A DNA stretch of 64,000 bases from CAJQQK01 sp963696075 (GCA_963696075.1 CAVOJD010000029.1:496001-560000), one strand, 5' to 3'; shown: positions 54,287 to 63,646, counted from the stretch's first letter. A program made the numbers and translations. The notes: a model not told the origin generated them from the sequence alone.

Positions 54287-57058
54287 ATGACACGCGCGCT
54301 CCAGAAGGGAACCACGGTTCCCTTGGCTGGCGAGCCGCGCCGGGGTGTATCTCCGGCGGGCCGATCGCGCGCGCGTGCCCGCACCTGTGCGCGCGAGGGC
54401 GCCTACGCGCGCGCGCGTATACGCGCAGGCGCCCGCGTACACGTACGCGAGCGGGCAACCCCGGCGTCTCCCCCAAGCGCGCGCAGCCGCCAATCGCTGG
54501 CCTGCCGCCTGATCGCAGCACTCGTGGTGTGGCTGTCCCTCGCGCTGACCCCGGCGTCGGCCGGCGAAGAACTCATCGGGTTGACCTTTTCCCATCGCTC
54601 GGTCGAAACGCTGCTCGTCCACAAGCACCAGGGCCGGCTCTGGCTGCCGATCGACGATGTCGCCGACGCCCTCTCGCTGAAGCCCGTGTCAGACGATCCG
54701 AAGTCCAGGTCGGTGACGCTTGCAACGCCGCTCGGCCCGATCGTCGTGCCGCCCGAAGCAATGATCCACCGCAATGCGACACGCTACCTCGATCAGCGTT
54801 TTCTCGAGACCCGCCTCAACGGCAAAACCGCGTTCGATGCCGATAGCGGCATCCTTGCCGTTGACCTGCCATGGCGTCCAGGTGCGCGCGTGGTCATCAA
54901 GGACAACAGCGAAGCAGCCCCAAAGCTGCGCCCCGAGGTCTACCCCGACACCGCCGGCCTCGCCACCATCCACGGCGATCTCGCCTACACTGTCGACGCC
55001 AACGCCCGCAACGCCTTCGAAGGCGTCCTCCGCGCCACCGGCTACGCCTACGGCGGCGTCTGGCAGGTCACCTACGAGGAAGACCTTCTCGCCCGTCACG
55101 ACATCCGCGACGCCATCTGGATGAAGCAGATCGACGAGAACCGCTTCGTCCAGATCGGCCACCAGACGATTGCCCTCCACCCGCTGCTGGATGCAATCGA
55201 GCTGACCGGCGTCCAGTTCGCCTGGACCAACGTTCCCGCCCGCCGCCAGTCACCCGGCCTCGATGCCGGTGCGCTCCTCGAGCGCCGGATCGATCACGCG
55301 CGCTCGTTCTCCGGCACCGGCCCCGTCGGCGGTCGGGCCGAACTGTGGCTCGACGACCACCTCTACGCGAGCCAGCCGATCACGATTGCCGCCACCTACA
55401 GCTTCGACGACATCCCGCTGCCCGCCCGCCGCACCCGCATCGAGATCCGCATCTACGACCGCCGTGATGCCAAGACCCCGGTGAACATCGAGAAGAAAAC
55501 GCTGTCGCTGTCGGAACTCCTGATGGAGCGCGAGCAGTTCGCCGTCCTCGTCGGCGCGGGCTATGGCGGCAACGTCTTCGAGGTCGCAACCGACCAGCTC
55601 CGCGGCGGCCACCGTCCCCACACCCGCTACCGCGATGATCAGGGCACGGCTGCCTTCGCCCTCGGCCGCTACGGCGTCAACGACGACCTCACTGTCGAGG
55701 CTGGCGTGACACTCACGGGCAAGACGCCGCGCGCAACGGCGGGTGCCATTGCCCGCCTGACCCCAGGCGCGGTCGGCTCCGCCGCCGTCGCCTACGGTGA
55801 AGAGACCGGCCTCTCGACCCTCGCCCAGGTCGATTGGCGCAAGACGGACTGGCAGGTGGTGGCGCGCAGTTATTGGCGCGAACGCGATTATCACGCCTCG
55901 TTCCGGCCGACGATTACGAGCAGCGGCCGCCGCATCTACGACCCCGACTGGGATCATTTCCTCGAGATCGCCTATGCAGCCCGCGCCAATCTGACCGCCG
56001 GCCTCATTGCCCGCCATCAGCCCGAGGCAAGCTTCGTTCTGCCGTTCGCCCGCTGGCAGCCAGTCAAGAATTTCACCATCCAGGCCCGTCCCGATCAGTA
56101 TGGCACCTACCGCATCGACAGCCGCTACGCCCTCTCGCGCCGCGCCCACGTCTACGCGAGCTACCATGACGGCGACGCCTCGGTGTCCTACGTCCGCTCG
56201 TTGGATGATGACCTCACCGTGACGGCCGAAGTCCAGCGCAGCTGGCGCAGCATCTGGCGCACAGGCCTCCGCCTGTCCGCCCCCCGCCTCCTCGAGTACG
56301 ATGTCGCCTGGAACCTCGGCGGCTATATCTCCGACGACGGCGGCTATGACCTCTATGCCGGCCTGCGCCGCCAGGTCCGGCCCGGCGTCTACGTCTACAC
56401 CGACGGCCACTATGCCTCCTATGACGGCGGCTTTTATCGCTACGACGATCGCGAGGACATGCGGGTACGCGTTGGCGTCGCCTTCGACCTGGCGATGACC
56501 AAAGACGGTCTTGCGGCTGCGCCAAGCTATGGCATCGACCGCAACCACGGCGCGATTGCGGGCCGTGTTCGCGCCCCCGCCGGCAGCGGCGCGACCGATC
56601 TTTCCGGCCTGGCCGTCGAAGTCGACGATCGCCGCGTTGCCACCACCGAAGCCGATGGGACGTTCTTTGCCGCGAACGTGGATGTCGGCACCCGCCTTGT
56701 CACTGTCGACGGCGAGAACCTGCCGATCGAATTGATCGCCAAGCGCACCCGGGTCGTCGCCGAGGTCGCGCCCGGCGCCGTCACGACACTTGATTTTGAG
56801 CTGGCGGCAGAATACGGCGCAGCCGGCCGCGTCATCGATGCCGCTGGCCGGCCGGTGACCGGCATTGAGGTGCTCATAACCGATGCGGCCGGAAAAGAAG
56901 TGACGCGGGTCGACGTGAATGATTTCGGCTACTACCGCGCCGATGGGCTCGCCCCCGGCGACTACCAGGCGCACGCCCTCACCGGCGAGAGGCGCGGGCC
57001 TGCCACCGCGTTCCGAATCTCCAATGCGTTCATCTTTGATGTCGTGGTCCGGCGGTGA
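54287..57058 (+). CDS. usher-like outer-membrane beta-barrel protein with long Arg-rich N-extension
   Basis: A 923-residue protein. Residues about 69-92 (SLACRLIAALVVWLSLALTP) form the signal segment, but ATG 54287, with GAGGAAG 9 bases upstream, adds some 68 Arg/Ala-rich residues before it. An N-terminal domain (LIGLTFSHRSVETLLVHKHQG) follows, then a long barrel of alternating aromatic strands from about 420 to 740. Near 750-905 come one or two carboxypeptidase-regulatory-like Ig domains (GAIAGRVRAPAGSG; EYGAAGRVIDAAGRPVTGIE). The placement after a PapD-like chaperone supports an usher role. Sequence similarity to classical FimD is weak. Confidence 0.72.
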   Translation: MTRALQKGTTVPLAGEPRRGVSPAGRSRARARTCAREGAYARARIRAGARVHVRERATPASPPSARSRQSLACRLIAALVVWLSLALTPASAGEELIGLTFSHRSVETLLVHKHQGRLWLPIDDVADALSLKPVSDDPKSRSVTLATPLGPIVVPPEAMIHRNATRYLDQRFLETRLNGKTAFDADSGILAVDLPWRPGARVVIKDNSEAAPKLRPEVYPDTAGLATIHGDLAYTVDANARNAFEGVLRATGYAYGGVWQVTYEEDLLARHDIRDAIWMKQIDENRFVQIGHQTIALHPLLDAIELTGVQFAWTNVPARRQSPGLDAGALLERRIDHARSFSGTGPVGGRAELWLDDHLYASQPITIAATYSFDDIPLPARRTRIEIRIYDRRDAKTPVNIEKKTLSLSELLMEREQFAVLVGAGYGGNVFEVATDQLRGGHRPHTRYRDDQGTAAFALGRYGVNDDLTVEAGVTLTGKTPRATAGAIARLTPGAVGSAAVAYGEETGLSTLAQVDWRKTDWQVVARSYWRERDYHASFRPTITSSGRRIYDPDWDHFLEIAYAARANLTAGLIARHQPEASFVLPFARWQPVKNFTIQARPDQYGTYRIDSRYALSRRAHVYASYHDGDASVSYVRSLDDDLTVTAEVQRSWRSIWRTGLRLSAPRLLEYDVAWNLGGYISDDGGYDLYAGLRRQVRPGVYVYTDGHYASYDGGFYRYDDREDMRVRVGVAFDLAMTKDGLAAAPSYGIDRNHGAIAGRVRAPAGSGATDLSGLAVEVDDRRVATTEADGTFFAANVDVGTRLVTVDGENLPIELIAKRTRVVAEVAPGAVTTLDFELAAEYGAAGRVIDAAGRPVTGIEVLITDAAGKEVTRVDVNDFGYYRADGLAPGDYQAHALTGERRGPATAFRISNAFIFDVVVRR

Positions 57059-57088
57059 TGGGCGAAGTCCGCCACATGCTGAACCGCT

Positions 57089-58126
57089 CTAGCGCATCAT
57101 CACTTCGACTTCGATGGCATCGCCCGAGCGGATCGCGAAGGTGCGCGTGAAGAGCTTGCCGCTCCACCGCGCGCTGACGCTGTATTCGCCGGGCGCGAGC
57201 AGGTGGCTCGGCAGCGCGCCCGCACTCTCTTTCACGATTTCCCCGCCGCGCGTCATGATGATCCACTCGGTATCGGCCTGCGCTTCACCGGAGGCTTCCG
57301 TGACGAGCTTGAAGGTGGCTTTGCCGGCTTCGTGGGAAACCAGCGCTTCCGTGAGCTTGCCTGCCTCCACCGCCACATCGGCTGAGACCTGGGCATTGGC
57401 GTCACCGAGGCGCGAGACGATGTGATAGATGCCGGAATTCAGGCGCGTGATGAGGCCCGGCCGGACGCCGCTGGCGATCCGGCGCCGCTTGCCCGACTGA
57501 TCGCGCTCGTCGGTGTAGATATCGTAGTAGGCGTTGGCTTTCATGGTGCCCGCAGCACCACTGACAGCCGTTCTGACCTTGAGCCCGCCCGCGTTGAGGA
57601 CAAACGTCTCAAGGTGCTTGCGGCCGGCTTCGACCTTGATGAGCTGCGTGAGATGCGCCCGCCCAAAGGCGGCGTTGACGGCGTACTCGCCCGGATCCAG
57701 AACCAGCGTCGCCTGGGCCTCGCGGCTGAGCGTGACGAGCTTCGGCGGCGCGCTGTCGCCCCCGAGACTGAAGACGCGCCAGACAAGACCCCGGTCAACC
57801 GGTGGGCTCTCGGCGGTGAGCAGCGCTTCAAGCGCAAGCTTGGCTTTGCCTGGCGGCACGCTTGCATCCATGGCGGCCGCTCGGGGCGTGCCCGGCGCCG
57901 GTCGCCGCGCGCCAAAGGACGGATCGATGGGACGCCATTGCGTCGACGGCTGCGGCTCGGTGCGCGCCGACCAGCCGCCCTGGGCGAAGGCCGGCGCTGC
58001 CAGGAGGCTGACGGCAAGGAAGCTGGCGAGCCCAAAGCAGAAGCGGTTGCCCGCCAGACCACGCCGTCTGGTCAACAAGGCGCGATAGGGTGCCATCCAA
58101 CGGTCTACAATGATCATGATCCTCAT
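57089..58126 (-). CDS. exported protein with repeated PEGA/carboxypeptidase-like beta domains
   Basis: A 345-residue exported protein. The start ATG 58126 lies 7 bp after the VWA gene's stop, with GAGTGAGG upstream. A hydrophobic signal (FGLASFLAVSLLAAPAFAQ) is followed by repeated beta units containing a PG-Y turn: LVLDPGEYAVNAAFGRA, RLNSGIYHIVSRLGD and LLAPGEYSVSARWSGK. The same kind of unit occurs in the C-terminal half of the VWA protein upstream, so the two genes form an operon and are partly paralogous. Function is unknown. Confidence 0.68.
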   Translation of the reverse strand: MRIMIIVDRWMAPYRALLTRRRGLAGNRFCFGLASFLAVSLLAAPAFAQGGWSARTEPQPSTQWRPIDPSFGARRPAPGTPRAAAMDASVPPGKAKLALEALLTAESPPVDRGLVWRVFSLGGDSAPPKLVTLSREAQATLVLDPGEYAVNAAFGRAHLTQLIKVEAGRKHLETFVLNAGGLKVRTAVSGAAGTMKANAYYDIYTDERDQSGKRRRIASGVRPGLITRLNSGIYHIVSRLGDANAQVSADVAVEAGKLTEALVSHEAGKATFKLVTEASGEAQADTEWIIMTRGGEIVKESAGALPSHLLAPGEYSVSARWSGKLFTRTFAIRSGDAIEVEVMMR

Positions 58127-58133
58127 CGGTGCC

Positions 58134-60239
58134 TCACTCCTCGCCGAGGACGACGGTTTGGTCGTGTCCCGCGACAACGGCGAACTTGGCAGCGTATGTC
58201 TTCTGATCGCTGGCCACGTGAACGGTGTAGAGACCAGCCTTGAGTGTCATTCTTGGCGATGCCGTGATCGTGCGCCAGATAAGCCGTTGGTTCTGATCCC
58301 GCAGCGCCCAGAAAGCGTTGTTGTCGGCAAGCTTGGCGCCATCACCAAGTTCGAACGACACATGGCCGGCATCATGCGTGAGCCCGAGTTTGCCGTAGCG
58401 CTGCCGGCCGATTTCGAAGTCGCGCACGATCAGGGCGTTTTGTTGGCCGAGCTGGCTTTCGATCCGGTACTTGCCGGGAACCAGATAGAACAATGGCTCT
58501 GCCTCGCGCGTGACCCTCAGAGGTGTGTCAAACTCACCCGCGCGCCACAACTTGTAGCGCACATTGTCACCGACAGGCTTGCCGGCAGCCCCAAGCTGGG
58601 ACGAGACCGTGAGGCCCATCTGGACGATGCTGATCTTCTGGTCGACCGTCTTGCCCCCGGGCACGAAGACGACGTCGGTGTTGGTATCGCCGAACACATC
58701 GAGCGTGACGTGATACGTCCCTGGCGCCAGTTGAAAGCGCGCATCAGCGGCCGCGCTGCGCGCCAACGGCCGCCGTCCGTCAGGCGCTGTCGGATCGTCT
58801 GCCGCGACTTCAATGACGGCGCCCGCGAGCTGCTTGTCATCCAGCCCGTCGACCTGCACCCTGAGCCCCGCGTTGCCGCTCTCCAGGGCGAAGGCGCGCA
58901 CTTCGCCGTCCTTGAGATCGACGGTCTCGACCCTCTGGCCAAGACCGTCGCCGAGCGTCACCCGGTAGCGTCCCGGCGCGAGGAGAAAACCGGAGGCATC
59001 CTCCAGGCCGCCAGACCAGACCGCCTGCGTGTCGCCCGCCGTGGCCGTCAATGCTTCGAGCGTGGCAACCGCGCCGGGGCGATCTTGCGGGCCGCCGCGT
59101 GCGACGCTTCTGATGTCGAGAAAGCTGCCATCGAGCGAGAACGCCACCTTCTGGTTCTGTCCTGAGCGCACAGCGATCGTGCGGCTCTCACGCTTGAGTT
59201 CCGTTTCCAGTGTCACTTCATAGCGCCCTGCCGCCAGCGTGAGCGCGACGGCGGGACGGTCAAACACGCGCTTGAAGGCATCATCGCCGCTCTCACCAAG
59301 GGCATTGATGCGCCATTTGATTCCGCCGGGCACGGACGCGCCGCTGGCTTTGAGCACGGCTTCGAGTTCGAGGTTGGCGCCGTCGGCCGGCCGCGCGGCG
59401 CGCAGCGGTTGGGCGGTGACGCCCGCGCCAGCACCGGCCGGTGCCCGCGGCGCGGCCGCTTCCGGGGCTGCGGCGGCCTCAGGCGGGCGGCCGGGATCAC
59501 GTCCGGGCCGTGCAAGGCTCGCGAGAATGGCATCGAAGCCGGCTGTGACGTCGGCGGCGGTCTCGGCTTCGAACCACCGCCCGCCCGTGGCCTTCGTCAG
59601 GCAGGCGGCGCCGCCGCGCTCATTGGCTTTGAGGCCGAGCGAGATCGCATTGATTTTGACGCCAGGCACCGACTGGGCGAAGGCGTTGGCAAACTGACAC
59701 ATGTCACCGCCGCAGTTGTCATCACCGTCGTGAATGAGCACGATCTGGCTGCCGGCGGGCGCCTTCACGATCTGGTCGCGCGCCCACTCGAGACCGAGAA
59801 CAACGGGACCGCGTCCCTGCGGATTGAACCGGACGAGGGCCTCGGTGACGGCATCAAGGTTGCCGTCTGCCGGCGCGACGAGGGCATCGGCGGACTGGCA
59901 CGACCCGCCCGTGCGCGCGCCAAAGGTGATGAGGCCGAATGGAGCCTGAGGCGCGATGCGGCGGCCGGCCTCGCCGAGCGCGTCGCGGGTAAAGCCGAGT
60001 TTGCCCTTCTGTGTGCCCTCAAGTCCGCCCCACATCGAGCCCGATCCATCGACGACGAGGATGAGTTGCGGCGCACTTTGGGCGCGCGCGCCGTGATCGA
60101 GGGGAAGGAGGCAGGTGAGGAAAGCGCAGATGATGGCGAGAAGAACCCGCGCGAACGCGCCGCCACGGCGCGGGCCGCAGTCCGGTTGATCAAATGCCCG
60201 TTGATCACATGAAGGCTGTGTCACGCTGCGCTCAGTCAT
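58134..60239 (-). CDS. exported von Willebrand factor A (VWA) domain protein
   Basis: A 701-residue exported protein. Hydrophobic segment RVLLAIICAFLTCLLPL, then a VWA domain with an intact metal-ion-dependent adhesion site, VDGSGSM (residues 63-69), with IVLIHDGDDNCGG further on. An Ala/Pro linker (about 250-280) leads to a series of beta repeats with PG-Y turns (LAPGRYRVTL, LAPGTYHVTL, LVPGKYRIES). The VWA part suggests metal-dependent protein binding or adhesion. It is the first gene of a two-gene operon converging on the fibre locus, and is divergent from the nitroreductase gene. Confidence 0.85.
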   Translation of the reverse strand: MTERSVTQPSCDQRAFDQPDCGPRRGGAFARVLLAIICAFLTCLLPLDHGARAQSAPQLILVVDGSGSMWGGLEGTQKGKLGFTRDALGEAGRRIAPQAPFGLITFGARTGGSCQSADALVAPADGNLDAVTEALVRFNPQGRGPVVLGLEWARDQIVKAPAGSQIVLIHDGDDNCGGDMCQFANAFAQSVPGVKINAISLGLKANERGGAACLTKATGGRWFEAETAADVTAGFDAILASLARPGRDPGRPPEAAAAPEAAAPRAPAGAGAGVTAQPLRAARPADGANLELEAVLKASGASVPGGIKWRINALGESGDDAFKRVFDRPAVALTLAAGRYEVTLETELKRESRTIAVRSGQNQKVAFSLDGSFLDIRSVARGGPQDRPGAVATLEALTATAGDTQAVWSGGLEDASGFLLAPGRYRVTLGDGLGQRVETVDLKDGEVRAFALESGNAGLRVQVDGLDDKQLAGAVIEVAADDPTAPDGRRPLARSAAADARFQLAPGTYHVTLDVFGDTNTDVVFVPGGKTVDQKISIVQMGLTVSSQLGAAGKPVGDNVRYKLWRAGEFDTPLRVTREAEPLFYLVPGKYRIESQLGQQNALIVRDFEIGRQRYGKLGLTHDAGHVSFELGDGAKLADNNAFWALRDQNQRLIWRTITASPRMTLKAGLYTVHVASDQKTYAAKFAVVAGHDQTVVLGEE

Positions 60240-60380
60240 CGAATGCTGTCAGATCCCCTCACGACGTCGGCGGGCGGCGGCGGAGCCGCACCGAATCGTT
60301 TCGTCATTTGTCCAAACGCGGCTTTCATATTACAGGGTTCGCTAAAGGTTCGCAGTTCAAACCTGCCAGGATCACCGAAA

Positions 60381-60959
60381 ATGACACCAACTGTGTTGGA
60401 CTTTCTACTCACGCGCCGCTCCTCAAAGCCCGCATTGCTGAGCGCACCGGGCCCCGAGGGGGAGGAATTACGCCAAATCCTGACGGCAGCGGCCCGGGTG
60501 CCGGACCATAAGAAGCTGACACCGTGGCGTTTCATCGTCTTCAGCGGCGACGCGCGTGCCGCTTTCGGCGAGCGGCTTGCCGAGGTGTGCGCCCGTGAGG
60601 AAGCCGAAAAACCCTCGGACGTACGCCTTGAAACCGAGCGCCAGCGCTTCCTGCGCGCGCCTGTTGTGGTGGCCGTTATCGCAAGCCCCCGGATGCCCCT
60701 GCCCGTGCCCGAGATCGAACAGACGCTGTCGGCGGGGGCTGCCTGTTTCAATCTGTGCCTCGCCGCGAACGCGCTTGGATACGGCACGAGCTGGATCACC
60801 GAGTGGTATGCCTTCAGTCCCGGCATTCGTGAGGTTTTGGGCCTTGCCCCTGCCGAACAGGTCGCGGGCTTCGTCTATATCGGCACCGCCAGCGAAGCCC
60901 AGCCCGATCGCGACCGTCCCGACCTCGACGCGATCACGACATACTGGGCCGCGAGCTGA
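60381..60959 (+). CDS. nitroreductase family protein
   Basis: A 192-residue FMN/NAD(P)H-dependent reductase. The FMN-binding start FLLTRRSSKPALLSAPGP, the AAARVPDHKKLTPWRFIV block and the later YGTSWITEWYAFSP with GFVYIGTASEAQPDR match small YdjA-type nitroreductases. ATG 60381 has AGGA 9 bases upstream; the open frame extends back to 60243 without a signal. A flavin reductase-like gene follows 62 bp later. Confidence 0.88.
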   Translation: MTPTVLDFLLTRRSSKPALLSAPGPEGEELRQILTAAARVPDHKKLTPWRFIVFSGDARAAFGERLAEVCAREEAEKPSDVRLETERQRFLRAPVVVAVIASPRMPLPVPEIEQTLSAGAACFNLCLAANALGYGTSWITEWYAFSPGIREVLGLAPAEQVAGFVYIGTASEAQPDRDRPDLDAITTYWAAS

Positions 60960-61021
60960 CGCCGCGTCCCCGAAAAAGACTTCAAAGTCCCACGCCCTCA
61001 GAAAAACGGATGAGATGACGC

Positions 61022-61666
61022 ATGTTCTATGACACCGACAGCAACGCGCACGGTCTGCCCCGCGATCCGTTCAAGGCCCTGATCGCACCGCGCCCGATCG
61101 GCTGGATTTCCACCGTCAGCAAGGACGGGGTCGCCAATCTGGCCCCCTACAGCTTCTTCAACGCGATCAGCGAGAAACCGCATTACGTCATCTTCGGCTC
61201 GGGCGGCATCAAGGACAGCGTGCGCAACATCGAGGAGACCGGCGAATTCGTCTGTTCGCTCTCGACGTATGACCTGAGGGGCGAGATGAACGTCTCCTCC
61301 GCCGCCGTGCCGCCCGGCGTCGACGAGTTCCCGATTGCCGGCCTGACGGCTGTGAAGTCGAACATGGTCCGCCCGCCGCGCGTCAAGGAAAGCCCCGCAG
61401 CATTCGAGTGCCGTCACTGGAAAACGATCGAGTTGCCGCCGGCCAAGCCGGGTGGGCCGGCCGGCTATCATGCCGTCATCGGCCTCGTCGTCGGGATCTA
61501 TATCGATGATGCGGCCTTGAAGGAGGGCTTCTTCGATACCGCCGCCGTCAAGCCCTTGGCCCGTCTGGGTTACATGGACTACGCCTACGTCACCGAGGAC
61601 GTCACGATTACGATCAATCGCCCCGAAGTCGCCGAAGATGGCACGGTAACCGCGCCCAAGGTCTGA
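61022..61666 (+). CDS. flavin reductase family protein (FMN-binding split barrel)
   Basis: A 214-residue protein of the flavin reductase-like family. Motifs are LIAPRPIGWISTVSKDGVAN, LAPYSFFNAISEKPHYV, and the late GYMDYAYVTE block. Members bind FMN and often serve as reductase partners or act alone on unknown substrates. Its stop codon touches the stop of the convergent NAD kinase gene (TGATCA). Confidence 0.88.
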   Translation: MFYDTDSNAHGLPRDPFKALIAPRPIGWISTVSKDGVANLAPYSFFNAISEKPHYVIFGSGGIKDSVRNIEETGEFVCSLSTYDLRGEMNVSSAAVPPGVDEFPIAGLTAVKSNMVRPPRVKESPAAFECRHWKTIELPPAKPGGPAGYHAVIGLVVGIYIDDAALKEGFFDTAAVKPLARLGYMDYAYVTEDVTITINRPEVAEDGTVTAPKV

Positions 61667-62449
61667 TCAATAGACGAACTGCTCGACCAGGATGCGCTCA
61701 TCGAGGTTGTGGCCGGGGTCGAACATCAAGAGGTATTCGATCGTATCGTCTTCCTCGATGTTCACCTCCGTCACCGAGCGCGTCTCGCGATTGTCGGCAA
61801 CCGCGCTGACCGGGCGGATATCGGGCGAGAGCACCTCGATCCGGATCCGCGCAGCACTCGGCAACAGCGCGCCCCGCCAGCGCCTTGGCCGGAACGGGCT
61901 GATCGGCGTGAGCGCGAGGAGGGGGCTGCCGATCGGAATGATCGGGCCTTGTGCGGAAAGATTGTAGGCCGTCGAGCCCGCCGGCGTTGCAACCAGGACG
62001 CCGTCGGCGACGAGTTCTTCAAGCCGGACCTTGCCGTCGACCGAAATGCGCAGTTTCGCGGCCTGATGCGTCTGGCGAAACAACGAGACTTCGTTGATCG
62101 CGACGCCGACGTGATGCGCGCCGGTGGTGTCCGTTGCCGTCATCTTGAGCGGATGCAGCGCCGTCAACTCCGCCCCTTCGAGGCGCGCATGGAGCTCGTC
62201 CATGTCGAATTCGTTCATCATGAAGCCGACCGAGCCCCGGTTCATGCCATAGATCGGCACGCCGTCGTTCAGGTGGGCATGCAGCGTCTCGAGCATGAAC
62301 CCGTCGCCGCCGAGCGCCACGATCACATCCGCCTCGCCGGGCGACACATGGGCGTAGCGCTCCTTGAGGGCGGCGAGGGCCGCCTGCGCTTCGCTGTGTG
62401 TGCTGGCCACGAACGCCACGCGTTCAAAGCGCTTGCTTGTGTTGGGCAT
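61667..62449 (-). CDS. nadK: NAD kinase
   Basis: NadK phosphorylates NAD to NADP. The GGDGFMLETLH motif (about residues 48-58) is the family signature, followed by IYGMNRGSVGFMMNEF, the Tyr/Asn pocket GSTAYNLSAQGPII, and the C-terminal Ser/Arg/Glu-rich strands. ATG 62449 gives 260 residues, a normal length; the open frame continues upstream without a start signal. Confidence 0.95.
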   Translation of the reverse strand: MPNTSKRFERVAFVASTHSEAQAALAALKERYAHVSPGEADVIVALGGDGFMLETLHAHLNDGVPIYGMNRGSVGFMMNEFDMDELHARLEGAELTALHPLKMTATDTTGAHHVGVAINEVSLFRQTHQAAKLRISVDGKVRLEELVADGVLVATPAGSTAYNLSAQGPIIPIGSPLLALTPISPFRPRRWRGALLPSAARIRIEVLSPDIRPVSAVADNRETRSVTEVNIEEDDTIEYLLMFDPGHNLDERILVEQFVY

Positions 62450-62620
62450 CGGTGTCGGCTTTTCAGGTCTCGAAAGGGGCGGCGATCGGTTTGGCCGGGA
62501 CCGGCACGAACGGCCACGATATCCCTCCCATGCTTGGACCGAATGGCCATAAATGGCAAGGAAGGCTTGGTCAGGATAAGGACGCGGCGGGGAGACTGGC
62601 TTCAAGAGGCTGGAGTGAAG

Positions 62621-62950
62621 ATGACCACGGACATCATTCTCGTTTATACAACCTGGCCTGACGCCGAAACGGCCGACACCGCCGCCGCCGATCTGGTAAA
62701 CCGGCGTCTGGCGGCCTGCGCCAACCGCCTTGGTGACATCGTCTCGACCTATGAGTGGCAAGGCCGTATCGAGCACGGCACTGAGGTCGCGATGCTGCTA
62801 AAGTCGACGCCGGCGCGATTTGATGAACTTGCCGCCGCCATCGTCGAGCATCACCCCTATGACGTGCCGGCAATCGTGGCGCTGCCCATCACCGCCGCTC
62901 ACCCCCCGTTCGCGTCCTGGATCACAGCCCAGACCGCGCCGCGGGACTGA
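62621..62950 (+). CDS. cutA: CutA1 divalent ion tolerance protein
   Basis: A 109-residue trimeric CutA1 protein. The opening IILVYTTWPDAETADTAAAD, RRLAACANRLGDIVSTYEW, and EVAMLLKSTPARFDELAAAI with HPYDVPAIVALPI are characteristic. Family members bind copper and are linked to metal tolerance, though the mechanism is unsettled. ATG 62621 has GGAG 5 bases upstream. eda follows within 20 bp. Confidence 0.95.
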   Translation: MTTDIILVYTTWPDAETADTAAADLVNRRLAACANRLGDIVSTYEWQGRIEHGTEVAMLLKSTPARFDELAAAIVEHHPYDVPAIVALPITAAHPPFASWITAQTAPRD

Positions 62951-62969
62951 ACACCACAAGGATCGAGCC

Positions 62970-63608
62970 ATGCGTGAGAACCGGAACAAGCACCTTGCAA
63001 GCCTGCTGCGCCAGCCCGTTATCCCGGTCGTCACCATCGAGGACCCCGCCACCGCTGTCCCCCTCGCGCGGGCGCTGAGTGACGGCGGCCTGCCGGTGAT
63101 CGAAGTGACGTTGCGCACCAGGGAGGCGCTCAGGGCGATCCGGGCGATCGCCGATGAGCTGGCCGGCCGCGCCGTCGTTGGCGCCGGCACCGTGCGCACG
63201 CCGGAGGACGGCGCCAACGCGATCCGGGCGGGTGCCGCCTTCCTCGTCTCCCCCGGCGTCACACCGAGCCTGATCCAGGCGAGCCAGGACTGGCGCGTCC
63301 CCTTCCTGCCCGGCGTTGCAACCGCGTCTGAAGCCATGGCGCTGGCCGATCTTGGCTTTGTCTTCCAGAAATTCTTCCCCGCCGAACAGGCCGGCGGCGC
63401 CGCGGCCCTGAAGGCCCTGTCCGCCCCCTTGCCCGATATCCGCTTCTGCCCCACCGGCGGCGTGCGCACCGACAACGCGGCCGACTATCTGGCGTTGCCG
63501 AATGTGGTGTGCGTGGGGGGCTCGTGGATCGCGCCGAACGCGGACATCGCGTCGGGAAATATGGCAGCCATCCGCGCGCGCGCCGAAGCGGTCGCAGAAC
63601 TGGGTTGA
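62970..63608 (+). CDS. eda: 2-dehydro-3-deoxy-6-phosphogluconate aldolase
   Basis: KDPG aldolase splits the Entner-Doudoroff intermediate into pyruvate and glyceraldehyde 3-phosphate. Motifs are PVVTIEDPATAVPLARAL, GLPVIEVTLRTREAL, AVVGAGTVRTPED, the Schiff-base lysine in FQKFFPAEQAGG, and RFCPTGGVRTDN. The 212-residue length is normal. It converges on a sugar kinase that probably makes its substrate, forming a KDG-to-KDPG-to-pyruvate route. Confidence 0.95.
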   Translation: MRENRNKHLASLLRQPVIPVVTIEDPATAVPLARALSDGGLPVIEVTLRTREALRAIRAIADELAGRAVVGAGTVRTPEDGANAIRAGAAFLVSPGVTPSLIQASQDWRVPFLPGVATASEAMALADLGFVFQKFFPAEQAGGAAALKALSAPLPDIRFCPTGGVRTDNAADYLALPNVVCVGGSWIAPNADIASGNMAAIRARAEAVAELG

Positions 63609-63646
63609 GGCTGGGGCGAGGGGCGCTGGCCGCCTTGCCGTCGGCT

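Noticed and set aside
61709..62950. 413-codon plus-strand frame covering nadK and ending as cutA
   Set aside because: Only the last 109 codons (from 62621, with a ribosome binding site) match a family, CutA1. The rest is antisense to nadK.
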